Assembly: GCA_019638085.1 (NCBI GenBank)
Contig: JAHBUL010000004.1
Coordinates: 166,444 to 230,443, forward strand
Direction of reading: 5' to 3'
DNA length: 64,000 nucleotides
Origin: Flavobacteriales bacterium
Lineage (GTDB): Bacteria; Bacteroidota; Bacteroidia; Flavobacteriales_F; PHOS-HE28
Of this stretch, positions 27,592 through 37,045 are shown in pieces. The notes under the pieces are model-generated. The model had not been told where the DNA came from and did no database searches. It saw only the letters and a list, made by a program, of their open reading frames with translations. The position numbers and the translations under genes are program-made. Within the stretch, counting starts at the first letter, position 1. Each line of letters opens with the position of its first letter.

Positions 27592-27977
27592 AAGCTATAC
27601 CGACCCTACTACTCATCCTCCTCGGCTTTACATCCTGCAAGGCACCCCAATTCATCCAAGGAGGCGAAAAAGATGGTGTTAAGGTGAGCTATCGCTGGAA
27701 CCATCGCGCGGACAAACCCAGCGAGCTGCTCTTGAAGATCGTGAACGATAGCCCATCCGCTCAGCAACTGCACTTGGGGTTGGACCTCTATTATCAAGCC
27801 TTCACCGTGGAGCAGTTCTCTGCCGACACCTGTATTCCTGCGGGCCGCACTTTCAATGGGAAGCTCAACGGCATCTACTTCATTCCTAAGCAGGTAACGG
27901 CCGAACAGGCTGCCAGCCCTGATACCAAGGTGCAGCTCACGGAATTCACCGCGGAGCGATCAACCGCGTGTCCGTGA
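27588..27977 (+). CDS. small hypothetical lipoprotein
   Basis: This 129-residue protein has a lipoprotein signal ([10 protein letters not shown], Cys17) and a small beta-rich mature part. It overlaps the threonine aldolase stop as ATGA and ends 19 bases before the histidine kinase. No family is recognised. It may act with the kinase, but that is only inferred from position. Confidence 0.75.
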   Translation: MKAIPTLLLILLGFTSCKAPQFIQGGEKDGVKVSYRWNHRADKPSELLLKIVNDSPSAQQLHLGLDLYYQAFTVEQFSADTCIPAGRTFNGKLNGIYFIPKQVTAEQAASPDTKVQLTEFTAERSTACP

Positions 27978-27996
27978 TATTTCCCTTCAGCCTCAC

Positions 27997-29691
27997 ATGG
28001 TGAAATTCGGGAACATCTCCGAGCGCTGGCTCATCATAGGGATCTCCCTTCTGATGGTACTTGCCTTGGCCATGGTTGCTCAGATACTGGCCAACACCAA
28101 GGAGCGTGGTGAACGCTTGGGCATGTTGCTGTTGGACCGCACCCTTGAGCAGCAAGAGCAGCGTGTGCGCTTGGTGACCCGTACCTATATGTGGGATCTG
28201 ATGCAAGAGTCCGCTCACATCGTGGAGTTGGACAGCATTGACGATGGCGGTCTATTGAAGCGCTGGTTGCCGATCATGCGGACCCGATTTGCCATCCGCG
28301 ATATTGCCTTGGCCAACGAGCATGGCGATGAACGCGTACTCCACCACGTGGATAGTATCTGGCGCTTCATCAAGACTGAACGCAGCGCGAATAGCGTGGT
28401 CTCCATGGCTGCACAATGGCCCATCAACCTGAACCTGATACCTCCGTTGGATACTTGTGCGCCACAGCCCGACCCGCGCAGGTCCAATTGGTTCAGCCGC
28501 GCATTGGAAAACCGCCAGGATGAGCCCGTGTGGTCCGAAAGTGAATCGCCCGAACGGACGAGGCTCCTCCATCTTTCAATTATGATCCATGGAAGATCGG
28601 AGGAGGATAAATTCCAGGTCCTACGCTTCAATATCGATGCGAATGACATGCTCGCCAACCTGACGCAATGGACACCGGAGGTCTCCACCATCCTGTTGGA
28701 CCCCAAGTGGCGCCCGTTGACCTACATCGACACTTCAAGCATCGGCAAAGCATGGGGCAAGGCATTAAGGGACCGTCAGGCAGACCATTCCACCAATACC
28801 TTCCGAAGTACGTCGGATCATCTCCATTGGGTAGGTCGCATTGTTCCCTTGGAGTTCAACGGGACCAGCTTCTACACCGGCGTTCTAATCGGCTTTGAAG
28901 GGATCGAACGTTGGAACAGCGAAGGCCGCATCGGGCTATGGGCCGTATTGGGCCTGCTACTTCTACTGGGCTTGATGCTCGCGTTGATCTTTATCCAAAG
29001 CCGGAGTGCGGAGCGTCGCGTACTTCGGCAGCAGCGACGTTCCAACCTCCAAGCGCGCCACTTGGCCCAGGCCATTGGGGAGCGCGAAGTGCTGGATCGG
29101 GAGGTACACCACCGGGTAAAGAACAACCTTCAAGTGGTGAGCAGCTTACTGAACCTACAAGCACAACGCGTACCCGGTGAGGAGGCCCGCATGGAGTTCA
29201 TGCGTGGCAAACGACGGATCGACTCCATGGCCTTGGTTCATCACAAGCTGTACCGTCAGCAGGACCTCTCAGCCGTGGATCTGGGCATATTCATGGATGA
29301 CCTGGCCAAGGCCGTAGCGGCCATGTACGCTCCCGACAGCCGCGATGTAAGCCATAGTGTGGACACGAACGGGGTGCTCTGTGATGCCGATACCAGCATC
29401 CAGCTTGGTATGATCCTGTGCGAACTGCTTGCCAACTGCCACCAACATGCCTTCCCGTATGCCACGGGGGGGCATATATCCATTACCGTCCGGGAGCGCG
29501 ATGATGGCTTCTACATTTTACAGGTGAAGGACAACGGGAAGGCCTTCGAGCCGGATGCCGTGCTCGATACCCATCTCGGTCTGGAGGTGGTGGAGGCGTT
29601 GGCCGATCAGCTGGATGGTACGCTACGGGTGATCTCCGATGGGGGAACCTTGGTGGAAGTGACCTTCCGGTGCAACAGGCACCAGGTGTAA
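27997..29691 (+). CDS. membrane sensor histidine kinase (HisKA_2 type)
   Basis: This 564-residue kinase has an N-terminal membrane helix (residues ~9-31), an extracytoplasmic sensor region of ~275 residues, a second membrane helix (~308-330, LWAVLGLLLLLGLMLALIFIQ) and a HisKA_2 dimerisation domain with REVHHRVKNNLQVVSSLLNLQ (acceptor His371/372). An HATPase domain follows (ELLANCHQHAF, VKDNGKAF). HisKA_2 kinases in Bacteroidota often pair with separately encoded regulators; none is adjacent here. It follows a small lipoprotein gene and is convergent with the OmpA-family gene. Confidence 0.92.
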   Translation: MVKFGNISERWLIIGISLLMVLALAMVAQILANTKERGERLGMLLLDRTLEQQEQRVRLVTRTYMWDLMQESAHIVELDSIDDGGLLKRWLPIMRTRFAIRDIALANEHGDERVLHHVDSIWRFIKTERSANSVVSMAAQWPINLNLIPPLDTCAPQPDPRRSNWFSRALENRQDEPVWSESESPERTRLLHLSIMIHGRSEEDKFQVLRFNIDANDMLANLTQWTPEVSTILLDPKWRPLTYIDTSSIGKAWGKALRDRQADHSTNTFRSTSDHLHWVGRIVPLEFNGTSFYTGVLIGFEGIERWNSEGRIGLWAVLGLLLLLGLMLALIFIQSRSAERRVLRQQRRSNLQARHLAQAIGEREVLDREVHHRVKNNLQVVSSLLNLQAQRVPGEEARMEFMRGKRRIDSMALVHHKLYRQQDLSAVDLGIFMDDLAKAVAAMYAPDSRDVSHSVDTNGVLCDADTSIQLGMILCELLANCHQHAFPYATGGHISITVRERDDGFYILQVKDNGKAFEPDAVLDTHLGLEVVEALADQLDGTLRVISDGGTLVEVTFRCNRHQV

Positions 29692-29706
29692 AGGATAGTA
29701 CCCGGT

Positions 29707-31059
29707 TCAGCGGATCCACTCCAGTTCCACACGCCGCTCAGCTGCACCTGCCCCTGTGCTTTGGCTGGCACCGAAATAGTTCAGTAAGATCCGATCACCG
29801 CCAACCCCACGCTGGAGCAGATAGTTGCGCACCGCCTTCGCGCGCTGTTCACTCAAAGCAAGGTTCAGTGCAGGGCTTCCACTGGGATCCGCATAACCGG
29901 TCACCAGCAACCGCCCTTGCGGGACCTGACGCATGGATGCCGCTACCTCATTGAGCAAACCTTGGGCGTTCGCGTCCAAGGCCGAGGAACCCATGGGAAA
30001 ATGAACCCGAACATTCTTTCCTGTAAGTGCGCTGAGGCTGGCTACCGGATTTTCCGTGGATGCAGAGGAGTCGCGTTCCCTGTTGAGTTCGTCCACCTGC
30101 AAGCTGACATCATCCAGTCGACCCTCGATATCGTCCATCCGGTCCCTCAACGCCCACAATTCCTTCCTTTGGTCGCTTTGGTCGATCCGCTGATTGATGG
30201 CATCCAATTCAGCCTTCAGCCAGCGGTCCCGCTTGCGCAGCTTCGGCTCGGGCACTTGTTGCTGCATGGTTTCCGCCTTCGCGGCGATATCCGATAGCAT
30301 CGCATCAGTGAGTCGCACGTCCGGTAGGGCCTCACCACTGTCCGCTCGCAGGTCGAGCGCGCAAAGGAAGTTGTCCTCATCGAACACGGTGCTGCACACG
30401 GTAGGTACGGATTCACTGTCGGCTACTTGAGTGGAGACCCCTTCCCCCGTAATTGGTATGCGGATGCCTGACAGCGGGATGAGGTCATTGCGTAACTGGC
30501 GTTCCAGCTCTTGGCGTTGTGCACGGACATAAAACGAGATGGCCAGGTATTTCTCTTGGTCGTCCCCCCCATCAATGCCGAAACTGGCCTGGCTCCAATC
30601 GATGGAACACACCCGCTGCAACTGTTTCCGAGTGGCGTCGGAAAGCACCACTGCAGGTCCCTCAAAGTAGGACGTGGCCAAGGCGATCATCCGGTCCACA
30701 TCGTTGTACATCCGTTCCACCGGGATGTCGGTCCGTACCCCGCTGCGTGTAAAATGGACCCGATGGTCCAAGTACTGTTCCACTCCCGATACGATCAGGT
30801 CGGTAACAGCCACCTCCTGTCCAATATCTCCTTCCGCAAGCCGATGGAGGGTGAAGCGTGGAGCATGACCGTCCAACCCGGTCCAGTCGAAACGGATCAA
30901 GGCAGGGGCTTCCTCAGGTTCTCCGGCATAGCCGGTGACGGCAATGGAATCCACGTTCCCGAGCGCGACAAGTGACAGGTTGGGTTGGGCTGCGAGAAAG
31001 GCAAAGGACCCAAGCAAAAAGAAGAAAGTGATCCCCCGAAGGAGAATGTGCGGTGGCAT
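29707..31059 (-). CDS. OmpA family protein
   Basis: ATG 31059 (MPPHILLRGITFFFLLGSFAFLAAQ) starts a normal signal peptide and is chosen over the frame start at 31086; the product is 450 residues. The N-terminal ~260 residues are not recognised. A coiled-coil stretch follows (~residues 255-320, KRDRWLKAELDAINQRIDQ onward). The C-terminal OmpA domain (~340-450) is clear: FPMGSSALDANAQGLLNEVA, LLVTGYADPSGSPALNLALSEQRAKAVRNYL and GASQS. It probably anchors the outer membrane to peptidoglycan. It is convergent with the histidine kinase. Confidence 0.9.
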   Translation of the reverse strand: MPPHILLRGITFFFLLGSFAFLAAQPNLSLVALGNVDSIAVTGYAGEPEEAPALIRFDWTGLDGHAPRFTLHRLAEGDIGQEVAVTDLIVSGVEQYLDHRVHFTRSGVRTDIPVERMYNDVDRMIALATSYFEGPAVVLSDATRKQLQRVCSIDWSQASFGIDGGDDQEKYLAISFYVRAQRQELERQLRNDLIPLSGIRIPITGEGVSTQVADSESVPTVCSTVFDEDNFLCALDLRADSGEALPDVRLTDAMLSDIAAKAETMQQQVPEPKLRKRDRWLKAELDAINQRIDQSDQRKELWALRDRMDDIEGRLDDVSLQVDELNRERDSSASTENPVASLSALTGKNVRVHFPMGSSALDANAQGLLNEVAASMRQVPQGRLLVTGYADPSGSPALNLALSEQRAKAVRNYLLQRGVGGDRILLNYFGASQSTGAGAAERRVELEWIR

Positions 31060-31167
31060 TTGCGCAGCGAAACTAGAGAACCACACAACGCGGCGCCAGT
31101 CCCCAGCATCGCTAAGTGTTCTTATTCCTTGACCTACCCCCGGGCAAACACAATACGCAAGAGCTTT

Positions 31168-32781
31168 TCAAGGCCGTACCACCTCCGGGACCACCTGCCC
31201 ATCAGCGGCGTTCGGCAGGGCCATACCCACGATAGCACTAACTGTCGGGGCAATGTCAGTTATGGAGGTCCGGCGGAGCACTTCACCCTGTTGGATCCCC
31301 TTTCCGAAGAAGATCACCGGTATCTGGGTATCGTAATTCCAAGGGGAACCGTGCTCGGCGCCCATCCCCATGTTCCCATACTCCTCTTCATAAAAGCCCG
31401 GTTGCATGGCAAAAAGCACGTCGCCGCAACGCGCGGGCATGTACCCCCGAGCCAGGTGGCGTGCAATGCCCCTTAGCTCATCCATTTGCTGTAGGCGCTC
31501 CGCCGTGAGCGCACATGCGATATCAGGATTCATGTTGAGTGCCTCGGCGATCGACCCCGCTGTACCGGCCGGGGCATCAGGTAAGAGGTAGATCTGTCCT
31601 TGGCGAATGATCTGGATGTGATCCCCAAGGCCACGTTCGCTCAACCAAGCTCCCAGCCCTTTCATGGAGGTGTAGCCCGCACTCCCCTTCAGATCCCGCA
31701 AATATGCGGGCACATCCGCACCGCCGTGGTCACCGGTAAGAAAGAGGGTGTATTCACCCCTGCCCACCTGTTTGTCCAGGAAGGCCAGCAGTCGGGCCAA
31801 TTCAATGTCAAGCCGGATGTACATGTCCTCCCCCTCCAAGGATCGTTGCCCCATCAAGTGGCCGAGTTCATCAGGGCTACTGTAGCTCAGGGCGAGCAGA
31901 TCGGTCACGTCGTCCATTCCCAAGGAATCGCCGAGAATGGCGGCAATTGCCATCTCCGTGGTGATCGTATTGCCCCATGGCGTGTATACCAATAGGTCAA
32001 GGTCCTCCCCGCCTTTACGCAAGGCTGCGAGGTCCAATGGCAAGGTGGGCCTGAGGCCTTTACCCAATGGTTCCTCGTAGGGATTATCATCCGGAAGCGG
32101 TGAATGGTAGCGTTCGCGTGGCAAGGCAAGATCCCAAGTGCGACCCAGGTATTCGTGGGCCAACTTCTTTGCATTGAAGGCATTCAGCCAGGCCGGGGGT
32201 TCCTTCCTGTACCACGAGCTGGTCACGAATTTCCCTTCATCACCACCCATATACCAGTAGGCGGCATCACCGGTACGGCCAATGGGCATGATGGCGGACC
32301 GGTCCTTCAGGGCAATACCTACCGTACGGGCGCGACGATCCGTGCGTAGCTCCAGTTCATCGGCCAAGGTGCTGGCCAACAATTGATAGGGCGAGCGCTG
32401 GGCCCGAAGGTCGCTGGTCCCGACCGGTGACACCGTGCTATCCCGGGCGCAATACCAACTGCGCTGGAGCTCCCTGCGATACGGGTAATTGGCTACGATA
32501 CCATGCCTTGCGGGCGTGGTACCGGTGTAAATGCTGGCATGGCCTGGAGCGGTGAAAGTGGGCACATAATCATAATGCGCATCGCGCTGGAAGGAACCTT
32601 CCCGCACGAGTCGTTTGAATCCCCCTTCGCTGTAGTTGTCCCAATAGCGGTAGATGTTGTCCACGCGCATTTGGTCCACTACAACGCCCACCACCAGTTT
32701 GGGCGGCGTGGCCCATTGGGGGTCTTGTGCATTGAGTCCGCTGCAGAGCAAGGCGGCGATGAAGGCGAAAGGGGTTCTCAT
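31168..32781 (-). CDS. PafA-like alkaline phosphatase superfamily protein
   Basis: The frame is open far upstream, but ATG 32781 overlaps the crcB stop by four bases and starts a signal peptide (MRTPFAFIAALLCSGLNAQ), giving 537 residues. Metal ligand Asp36 (VVVDQMRVD), nucleophile Thr77 (TFTAPGHASIYTG) and the Lys159-Asp-Arg161 pair in ALKDRSAIMP match the active site described for PafA phosphate monoesterase. Metal-binding FLTGDHGGADVP and MGAEHGSPWNYD motifs follow. A periplasmic, phosphate-liberating enzyme is likely. It is the last gene of the overlapping obgE-PAP2-crcB-phosphatase run. Confidence 0.9.
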   Translation of the reverse strand: MRTPFAFIAALLCSGLNAQDPQWATPPKLVVGVVVDQMRVDNIYRYWDNYSEGGFKRLVREGSFQRDAHYDYVPTFTAPGHASIYTGTTPARHGIVANYPYRRELQRSWYCARDSTVSPVGTSDLRAQRSPYQLLASTLADELELRTDRRARTVGIALKDRSAIMPIGRTGDAAYWYMGGDEGKFVTSSWYRKEPPAWLNAFNAKKLAHEYLGRTWDLALPRERYHSPLPDDNPYEEPLGKGLRPTLPLDLAALRKGGEDLDLLVYTPWGNTITTEMAIAAILGDSLGMDDVTDLLALSYSSPDELGHLMGQRSLEGEDMYIRLDIELARLLAFLDKQVGRGEYTLFLTGDHGGADVPAYLRDLKGSAGYTSMKGLGAWLSERGLGDHIQIIRQGQIYLLPDAPAGTAGSIAEALNMNPDIACALTAERLQQMDELRGIARHLARGYMPARCGDVLFAMQPGFYEEEYGNMGMGAEHGSPWNYDTQIPVIFFGKGIQQGEVLRRTSITDIAPTVSAIVGMALPNAADGQVVPEVVRP

Positions 32782-33146
32782 GCGTGGCGGGCAAGGAGGA
32801 AGAAGATGGCCAGGCAGGCAACCGTGTTCACCACAATGTTGGCGATGGCCATGCCGGGCAACCCTTCCCGGAAGAGGAGGAAATTCTCGTAGCTGAAGGT
32901 ACTGAACGTACTGAAACCGCCGCAAATGCCGATGGTAAGGAAGGCACTGAGCACCGGGCGTTGCTGAAAATGTCCCGACATCCGCAGAAGCACCCATGCA
33001 AGGATCACCACACTGAGCACATTGGCGAGCAGGGTGGCCCACGGGAACGCCCCGCGCAGGTCGAGCGTCAGCAGCAGCCGGGTGATCCCGTAGCGCAACA
33101 GGCTTCCGATGCCTCCGCCAATGAAGACCGCCGCCCAGATATTCAT
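32778..33146 (-). CDS. crcB: fluoride efflux transporter CrcB
   Basis: This 122-residue membrane protein has four hydrophobic segments and the Fluc/CrcB signatures GGGIGSLLRYGITR (N-terminus), a conserved LLANVLSVVILAW segment (TLxxN motif) and GICGGFSTFSTFSYE with the phenylalanine-containing ion path. It exports fluoride as a dimeric channel. It overlaps the PAP2 gene by four bases and the phosphatase gene by four bases. No fluoride riboswitch is visible because it lies deep inside an operon. Confidence 0.95.
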   Translation of the reverse strand: MNIWAAVFIGGGIGSLLRYGITRLLLTLDLRGAFPWATLLANVLSVVILAWVLLRMSGHFQQRPVLSAFLTIGICGGFSTFSTFSYENFLLFREGLPGMAIANIVVNTVACLAIFFLLARHA

Positions 33147-33724
33147 CGTTCACCAGTGCGTTGATGGACCGTGCTGAAAAGTCCGTATGCCAAGCCGCCG
33201 ATAAGCGAACCGTACAGGGCACCCACGATCACGTCCCCGGGATAATGCGCGCCCAAATAAATACGGCTGTATGCGATAAGACCCGCCCAGAGCAAGAGAA
33301 TGGGTAGCACCCACCACGGCCGCCGACGAAGCATGCCGGCCATGAACACCGCCAGCGCGAAGTGATTGGAGGCATGGGAGGAGATGAAGCCATATTTCCC
33401 ACCGCAATGATCGTTGACCAAGTGGACCAGACCCTGTAAGTCCGCAGCGTGGCACGGGCGCAGCCGCTGTACCGTGTTCTTGAAAAGGACCACCGAACCG
33501 GTATCGCTGCAGAAGATCATCAGGGCCGCTATTGGCAGTGACCACCAGAAGCCGCGCCAACCCCAGCGGAGCTTGATCAATATCAAGAAAAGGACATAGA
33601 GCGGGATCCAGAACAATGGCTCGCTGAGGTAGCTCATCCACGTGTCCGCCGCTGGCGAGTGCGCCCCGTTCACCGCGAGAAATGCCGTGCGGTCCGCCGC
33701 AAGTATGGCATCGGTCCAAGCCAT
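33143..33724 (-). CDS. phosphatase PAP2 family membrane protein
   Basis: ATG 33724 shares a base with the obgE stop (TGATG) and gives 193 residues; a frame-extending TTG at 33727 is unlikely to be used. The three PAP2 motifs are visible: KNTVQRLRP, then SSHASNH, then SRIYLGAHYPGD. Several transmembrane helices surround them. Likely activities are undecaprenyl-pyrophosphate or lipid phosphate dephosphorylation in the inner membrane; the substrate is not certain. Confidence 0.93.
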   Translation of the reverse strand: MAWTDAILAADRTAFLAVNGAHSPAADTWMSYLSEPLFWIPLYVLFLILIKLRWGWRGFWWSLPIAALMIFCSDTGSVVLFKNTVQRLRPCHAADLQGLVHLVNDHCGGKYGFISSHASNHFALAVFMAGMLRRRPWWVLPILLLWAGLIAYSRIYLGAHYPGDVIVGALYGSLIGGLAYGLFSTVHQRTGER

Positions 33725-34749
33725 CAAAAATTGCTAGGTGGCGGCGTGGGCTCCAAGGTGGTATGGATCTTCGACCAGATCAGGTCCTTCAGTTCGTCAA
33801 GTCCTTGGTTAGCCACCGAGCTGATGAGTACATGATCAAGCCCCTGGGGTAGTTCCTTGCGAACCGCTTCTTCCAGTTCCTTGTCCAGCATATCGCATTT
33901 GGTCACCGCCAGAATGCGGTCCTTGTCCATGAGCTCCGGTGAGTACTGCTTCAATTCATTCAGCAGCACATTATACTCCGCTTTGATGTCCGGGCTATCG
34001 GCCGGTACCATGAAAAGGAGCACACTGTTGCGTTCGATATGACGCAGAAAACGAAGGCCGATACCCTTGCCTTCGTGCGCGCCTTCGATGATGCCGGGAA
34101 TGTCCGCCATCACAAAGCTCTTGCTATCCCGGTAAGGCACGATGCCGAGGTTGGGTACCAGGGTTGTGAAGGGATAGTCCGCGATCTTCGGCTTGGCCGC
34201 ACTTACCACCGAGAGCAACGTGCTTTTACCCGCATTGGGAAAGCCCACCAAGCCCACATCGGCGAGGACCTTCAGTTCCAATATGATCCATTTATCGATC
34301 CCATCCTCACCAGGCTGGGCGAAGCGCGGGGTCTGGAAGGTGGAGCTGTGAAAATTCTGGTTGCCCAAGCCGCCACGTCCGCCTTCCAACAGGATCAGCT
34401 CCTGACCGGGTTCGGTGATCTCGCAGAAGATCTCGCCCGTCTCTGGATCCTTCGCCACCGTTCCCAACGGGACTTCGATGATGCGATCCTCCCCCATCTT
34501 GCCGGAGCGCTGGTTGGAACCACCGCTCTCACCATCCTTGGCGATCACGTGCTTGGTGTAGCGCAGGTGAAGCAGCGTCCACAGCTGCGGATTGGCCCGC
34601 AGGATGATGTGGCCACCACGCCCGCCATCGCCACCATCGGGGCCACCCTTGGGCATGTACTTTTCCCGGCGTAGGTGACGGCTTCCGGCCCCGCCCTTGC
34701 CGGAGCGGCATTCAATACGGATCTGATCGATGAAATTCGCGGAGGACAT
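33724..34749 (-). CDS. obgE: GTPase ObgE (ribosome assembly)
   Basis: This 341-residue GTPase has the glycine-rich Obg fold at the N-terminus ([41 protein letters not shown]), then G motifs [11 protein letters not shown] (P-loop), [16 protein letters not shown] (G3), TKCD (G4) and SSVANQG (G5). It functions in 50S subunit assembly and stress signalling. Length and start match the family. The gene lies downstream of adk after a 174-base gap that contains a strong hairpin, and overlaps the PAP2 gene by one base. Confidence 0.97.
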   Translation of the reverse strand: MSSANFIDQIRIECRSGKGGAGSRHLRREKYMPKGGPDGGDGGRGGHIILRANPQLWTLLHLRYTKHVIAKDGESGGSNQRSGKMGEDRIIEVPLGTVAKDPETGEIFCEITEPGQELILLEGGRGGLGNQNFHSSTFQTPRFAQPGEDGIDKWIILELKVLADVGLVGFPNAGKSTLLSVVSAAKPKIADYPFTTLVPNLGIVPYRDSKSFVMADIPGIIEGAHEGKGIGLRFLRHIERNSVLLFMVPADSPDIKAEYNVLLNELKQYSPELMDKDRILAVTKCDMLDKELEEAVRKELPQGLDHVLISSVANQGLDELKDLIWSKIHTTLEPTPPPSNF

Positions 34750-34829
34750 GGGCGCAAAGGTGGTGAATGACCGCGAGGAATGGATTTTCGGCCCTTGAGG
34801 GGTTGATCATGAAAAGTCCTGACCGAGGT

Positions 34830-34869
34830 CCCGCATCCGCGAAAGCGGTCGAAGGACCGTGGATGCGGG
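34830..34869 (-). promoter_or_regulatory. structured hairpin between adk and obgE
   Basis: CCCGCATCC (34830-34838) pairs with GGATGCGGG (34861-34869), with an inner GGTC/GACC pair. The stem is strong, but no U-tract follows on either strand, so it is not a classic terminator. It lies in the leader of obgE, about 80 bases before the start; a processing or attenuation site is possible. Confidence 0.5.
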
Positions 34870-34923
34870 TCGGCACGGTGCCAACTTAAGCTCGTAGCCG
34901 GGCCGAATGGGACCCACTACAAC

Positions 34924-35499
34924 CTACCCGTCTATCGCTTTCATCAGTCGTGCGGTGATGTCGGCGATGGAACCCATGCCGTTGATCCGCCGGAGCTTGC
35001 CTTGCCCTTCGTAATATTCCTTCAGCGGAGCGGTCTTGTTCTCATACTCGCGGATCCGCTTGCGCACCACCTCCTCGCTCTTGTCGTCGGGCCTGCCACT
35101 GGTGGCACCCCTGCCGAGCAGGCGTTTCACCAGCTCCTCCTCCTCCACTTCCAAGGCAAGCATAACGGTGATGCCACTGCCGAGCTTCACCAAGGTAGCG
35201 TCCAATGCTTCGGCCTGCGCACGCGTACGCGGGAAGCCGTCGAAGATAAAACCCTTGCTCTTGGGATTGTCCTGCAAGCGGTTGCGGATCATACCCACCA
35301 CCACATCATCCGGCACCAGTTCACCAGCGCTCATCAACTCTTGGGCCTGCAGGCCCAGCGGTGTTTCGGCATGGATCTCCGCACGCAACAGATCGCCCGT
35401 ACTCAGGTGTTCCAATCCGTAGCGCTCCATCAGGAACTTGCTCTGTGTGCCTTTGCCAGCCCCCGGAGGGCCGAAAAGCACGATGTTCATTTTCTTCAT
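34924..35499 (-). CDS. adk: adenylate kinase
   Basis: This 191-residue enzyme catalyses ATP + AMP to 2 ADP. The P-loop GPPGAGKGTQ is near the N-terminus, followed by HLSTGDLLRAEI, FIFDGFPRTRAQAEAL and GRPDDKSEEVVRKRI. It is the short-lid form, without the zinc-type lid. ATG 35499 (MKKMN) and ATG 35490 (MNIVLFG) are both possible starts. It lies between hpt and obgE on the minus strand, an order common in Flavobacteriales. Confidence 0.96.
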   Translation of the reverse strand: MKKMNIVLFGPPGAGKGTQSKFLMERYGLEHLSTGDLLRAEIHAETPLGLQAQELMSAGELVPDDVVVGMIRNRLQDNPKSKGFIFDGFPRTRAQAEALDATLVKLGSGITVMLALEVEEEELVKRLLGRGATSGRPDDKSEEVVRKRIREYENKTAPLKEYYEGQGKLRRINGMGSIADITARLMKAIDG

Positions 35500-35532
35500 C
35501 CGTATACACGCCGAAGCGGCGCTGGCTTTTAT

Positions 35533-36072
35533 TCAGTTGTTCACGATCCGGTAAATGCCGGGCAGGTTCCGTCCCAATCCATCATGGTCGAGGCCGGAGC
35601 CCACCACGAAAATATTGGGGATCTCCATGGCCACGAAATCCACTGGAATGTCCTTCTTATATACATCCGGCTTCAACAGCAGGCTGGCAATGGCAATGCT
35701 CGCAGGGCTCTTCTCCCGAAGCGCTTCCACGATGTGCTCGATGGTGTTGCCGGTGTCCACGATATCCTCCACCACTACCACATGGCGGCCGGCGATCCGC
35801 TCCTGGAGGCCGATCAGCTGGCTCACCGTACCGCTGCTTACCGTACCATGGTAGCTCGCTACCTTCACAAAGGAGATCTCGCAGGTAATGGGCAAGCGCT
35901 TCATCAGTTCCGAGGCGAAGAAGTAGCTACCGTTAAGCACACCCAGAAAAAGCGGTACGTTGTCGGCATATTTGGCCGCCACCTTCTCCGCAACGACATC
36001 GATGGCAGCCGCCAACTCGGCGGCACCGATGAACGGCTCGAAATGCTTGTCGTGAAGGGTGACCTTTTTCAT
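35533..36072 (-). CDS. hpt: hypoxanthine phosphoribosyltransferase
   Basis: ATG 36072 (MKKVTLHDKHF) gives 179 residues, the family length; the frame start at 36129 adds an unlikely leader. It salvages hypoxanthine, and probably guanine, with PRPP. The PRPP-binding motif VVVVEDIVDTGNTI is clear, as are the FLGVLNGSYFFASEL N-terminal loop and the purine-contacting IPVDFVAMEIPNIFVVGSGLDHDGLGRNLP region. First gene of the hpt-adk-obgE run; adk follows after 33 bases. Confidence 0.96.
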   Translation of the reverse strand: MKKVTLHDKHFEPFIGAAELAAAIDVVAEKVAAKYADNVPLFLGVLNGSYFFASELMKRLPITCEISFVKVASYHGTVSSGTVSQLIGLQERIAGRHVVVVEDIVDTGNTIEHIVEALREKSPASIAIASLLLKPDVYKKDIPVDFVAMEIPNIFVVGSGLDHDGLGRNLPGIYRIVNN

Positions 36073-36194
36073 GAGCAGGGGGCCGAAGGTAGCGATCGGG
36101 CGCGGGTGGGCGGAAAGCCCTTTGTGCACAAGCCATCCAAGGAGAGGTGGAGTGAACCCATCCCGTTCGGATCGATGGTAGAGCGACTAAATTC

Positions 36195-36224
36195 CTTGAC
36201 CTATGGATCGGTTCCCTACTTTCG
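36195..36224 (+). promoter_or_regulatory. possible promoter for PorV-like gene
   Basis: TTG at 36195-36197 and TACTTTCG at 36217-36224 are 19 bases apart, near the Bacteroidota consensus. A start point just downstream would fall at or close to ATG 36230, which would make the mRNA nearly leaderless, so the assignment is tentative. Confidence 0.4.
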
Positions 36225-36229
36225 GACCG

Positions 36230-37045
36230 ATGCGCACGATGACCTTCCTCTTGGCGGCGGCCTTGGCCCCTGCCACTGTATTCGCTGGCGGCGAACAGAT
36301 CCCCACCAGCGCCCGTTTCGCCGGAATGGGTTATACCGGGCTCACCTTGGTGGACCTCTGGAGCGTGAGCAGCAACCAAGCTGGGTTGGCCGGACTCGAA
36401 GGACCGGTGGCCGGCGCCTATTACCAACAACACTGGCTCTCGCCAGACCTGGCCATGCAAGGTCTGGCGTTCGCTCTGCCCGTGGGCAAGGGCACGTTCG
36501 CGCTCAGCGCCAATTCCTTTGGCAATAGCTTGTATGCCCAGCGCAACTTCGGACTGGCATACGCCATGAAACTGAGCGAGGGCCTACGTGTGGGCATCCA
36601 GATGGACTATTTGAACATCCAACTGGGCGAGGACTACGGCAGTACAGGAGTGATAACGGCCGAATTGGGCGTGCAGGCCCAATTGACCGAACACCTCTGG
36701 ATCGCTGCTCATCTATACAATCCGAACCGCGCCAAACTGGGCGGCCCATATGAAGAACGCGTACCCACCATCCTGGGTGCTGGCCTGGGATACACCTTCA
36801 GCGACCGGGTGCTGATGACCGGTGAGGTCACCAAGGACATCGACCGGACGGAGCAATACCACATGGGTATCGAATACCGGCCCATCACCCCGCTCTTCCT
36901 GCGCACCGGCGTGAGCACCGGGCCTACCAAAGCGCATTTCGGTGTGGGTGTGCGGATGGGGCAGCTCGACCTGGACCTGGCGGCAGTGCTGCGATCACAA
37001 TTAGGTCTCACGCCAATGGTGAACCTGAACTACCGCTTCAAATGA
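36230..37045 (+). CDS. PorV/PorQ-like outer-membrane beta-barrel protein
   Basis: ATG 36230 starts a signal peptide (MRTMTFLLAAALAPATVFAGG) and gives 271 residues; an in-frame ATG at 36203 is less likely. The SARFAGMGYTGLTLVDLWSVSSNQAGLAGLEGP opening is typical of PorV/PorQ-family and FadL-like Bacteroidota barrels, and the body has alternating hydrophobic strands ending in NLNYRFK with a C-terminal aromatic-Lys. It is shorter than usual PorV. A shuttle or assembly role in T9SS is possible, but a general porin role fits as well. It overlaps the next gene by four bases. Confidence 0.75.
   Translation: MRTMTFLLAAALAPATVFAGGEQIPTSARFAGMGYTGLTLVDLWSVSSNQAGLAGLEGPVAGAYYQQHWLSPDLAMQGLAFALPVGKGTFALSANSFGNSLYAQRNFGLAYAMKLSEGLRVGIQMDYLNIQLGEDYGSTGVITAELGVQAQLTEHLWIAAHLYNPNRAKLGGPYEERVPTILGAGLGYTFSDRVLMTGEVTKDIDRTEQYHMGIEYRPITPLFLRTGVSTGPTKAHFGVGVRMGQLDLDLAAVLRSQLGLTPMVNLNYRFK

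Noticed and set aside
35002-36528. Frame of 508 codons antisense to adk and hpt
   Set aside because: Both opposite-strand genes are certain; the frame is a GC-bias artefact.
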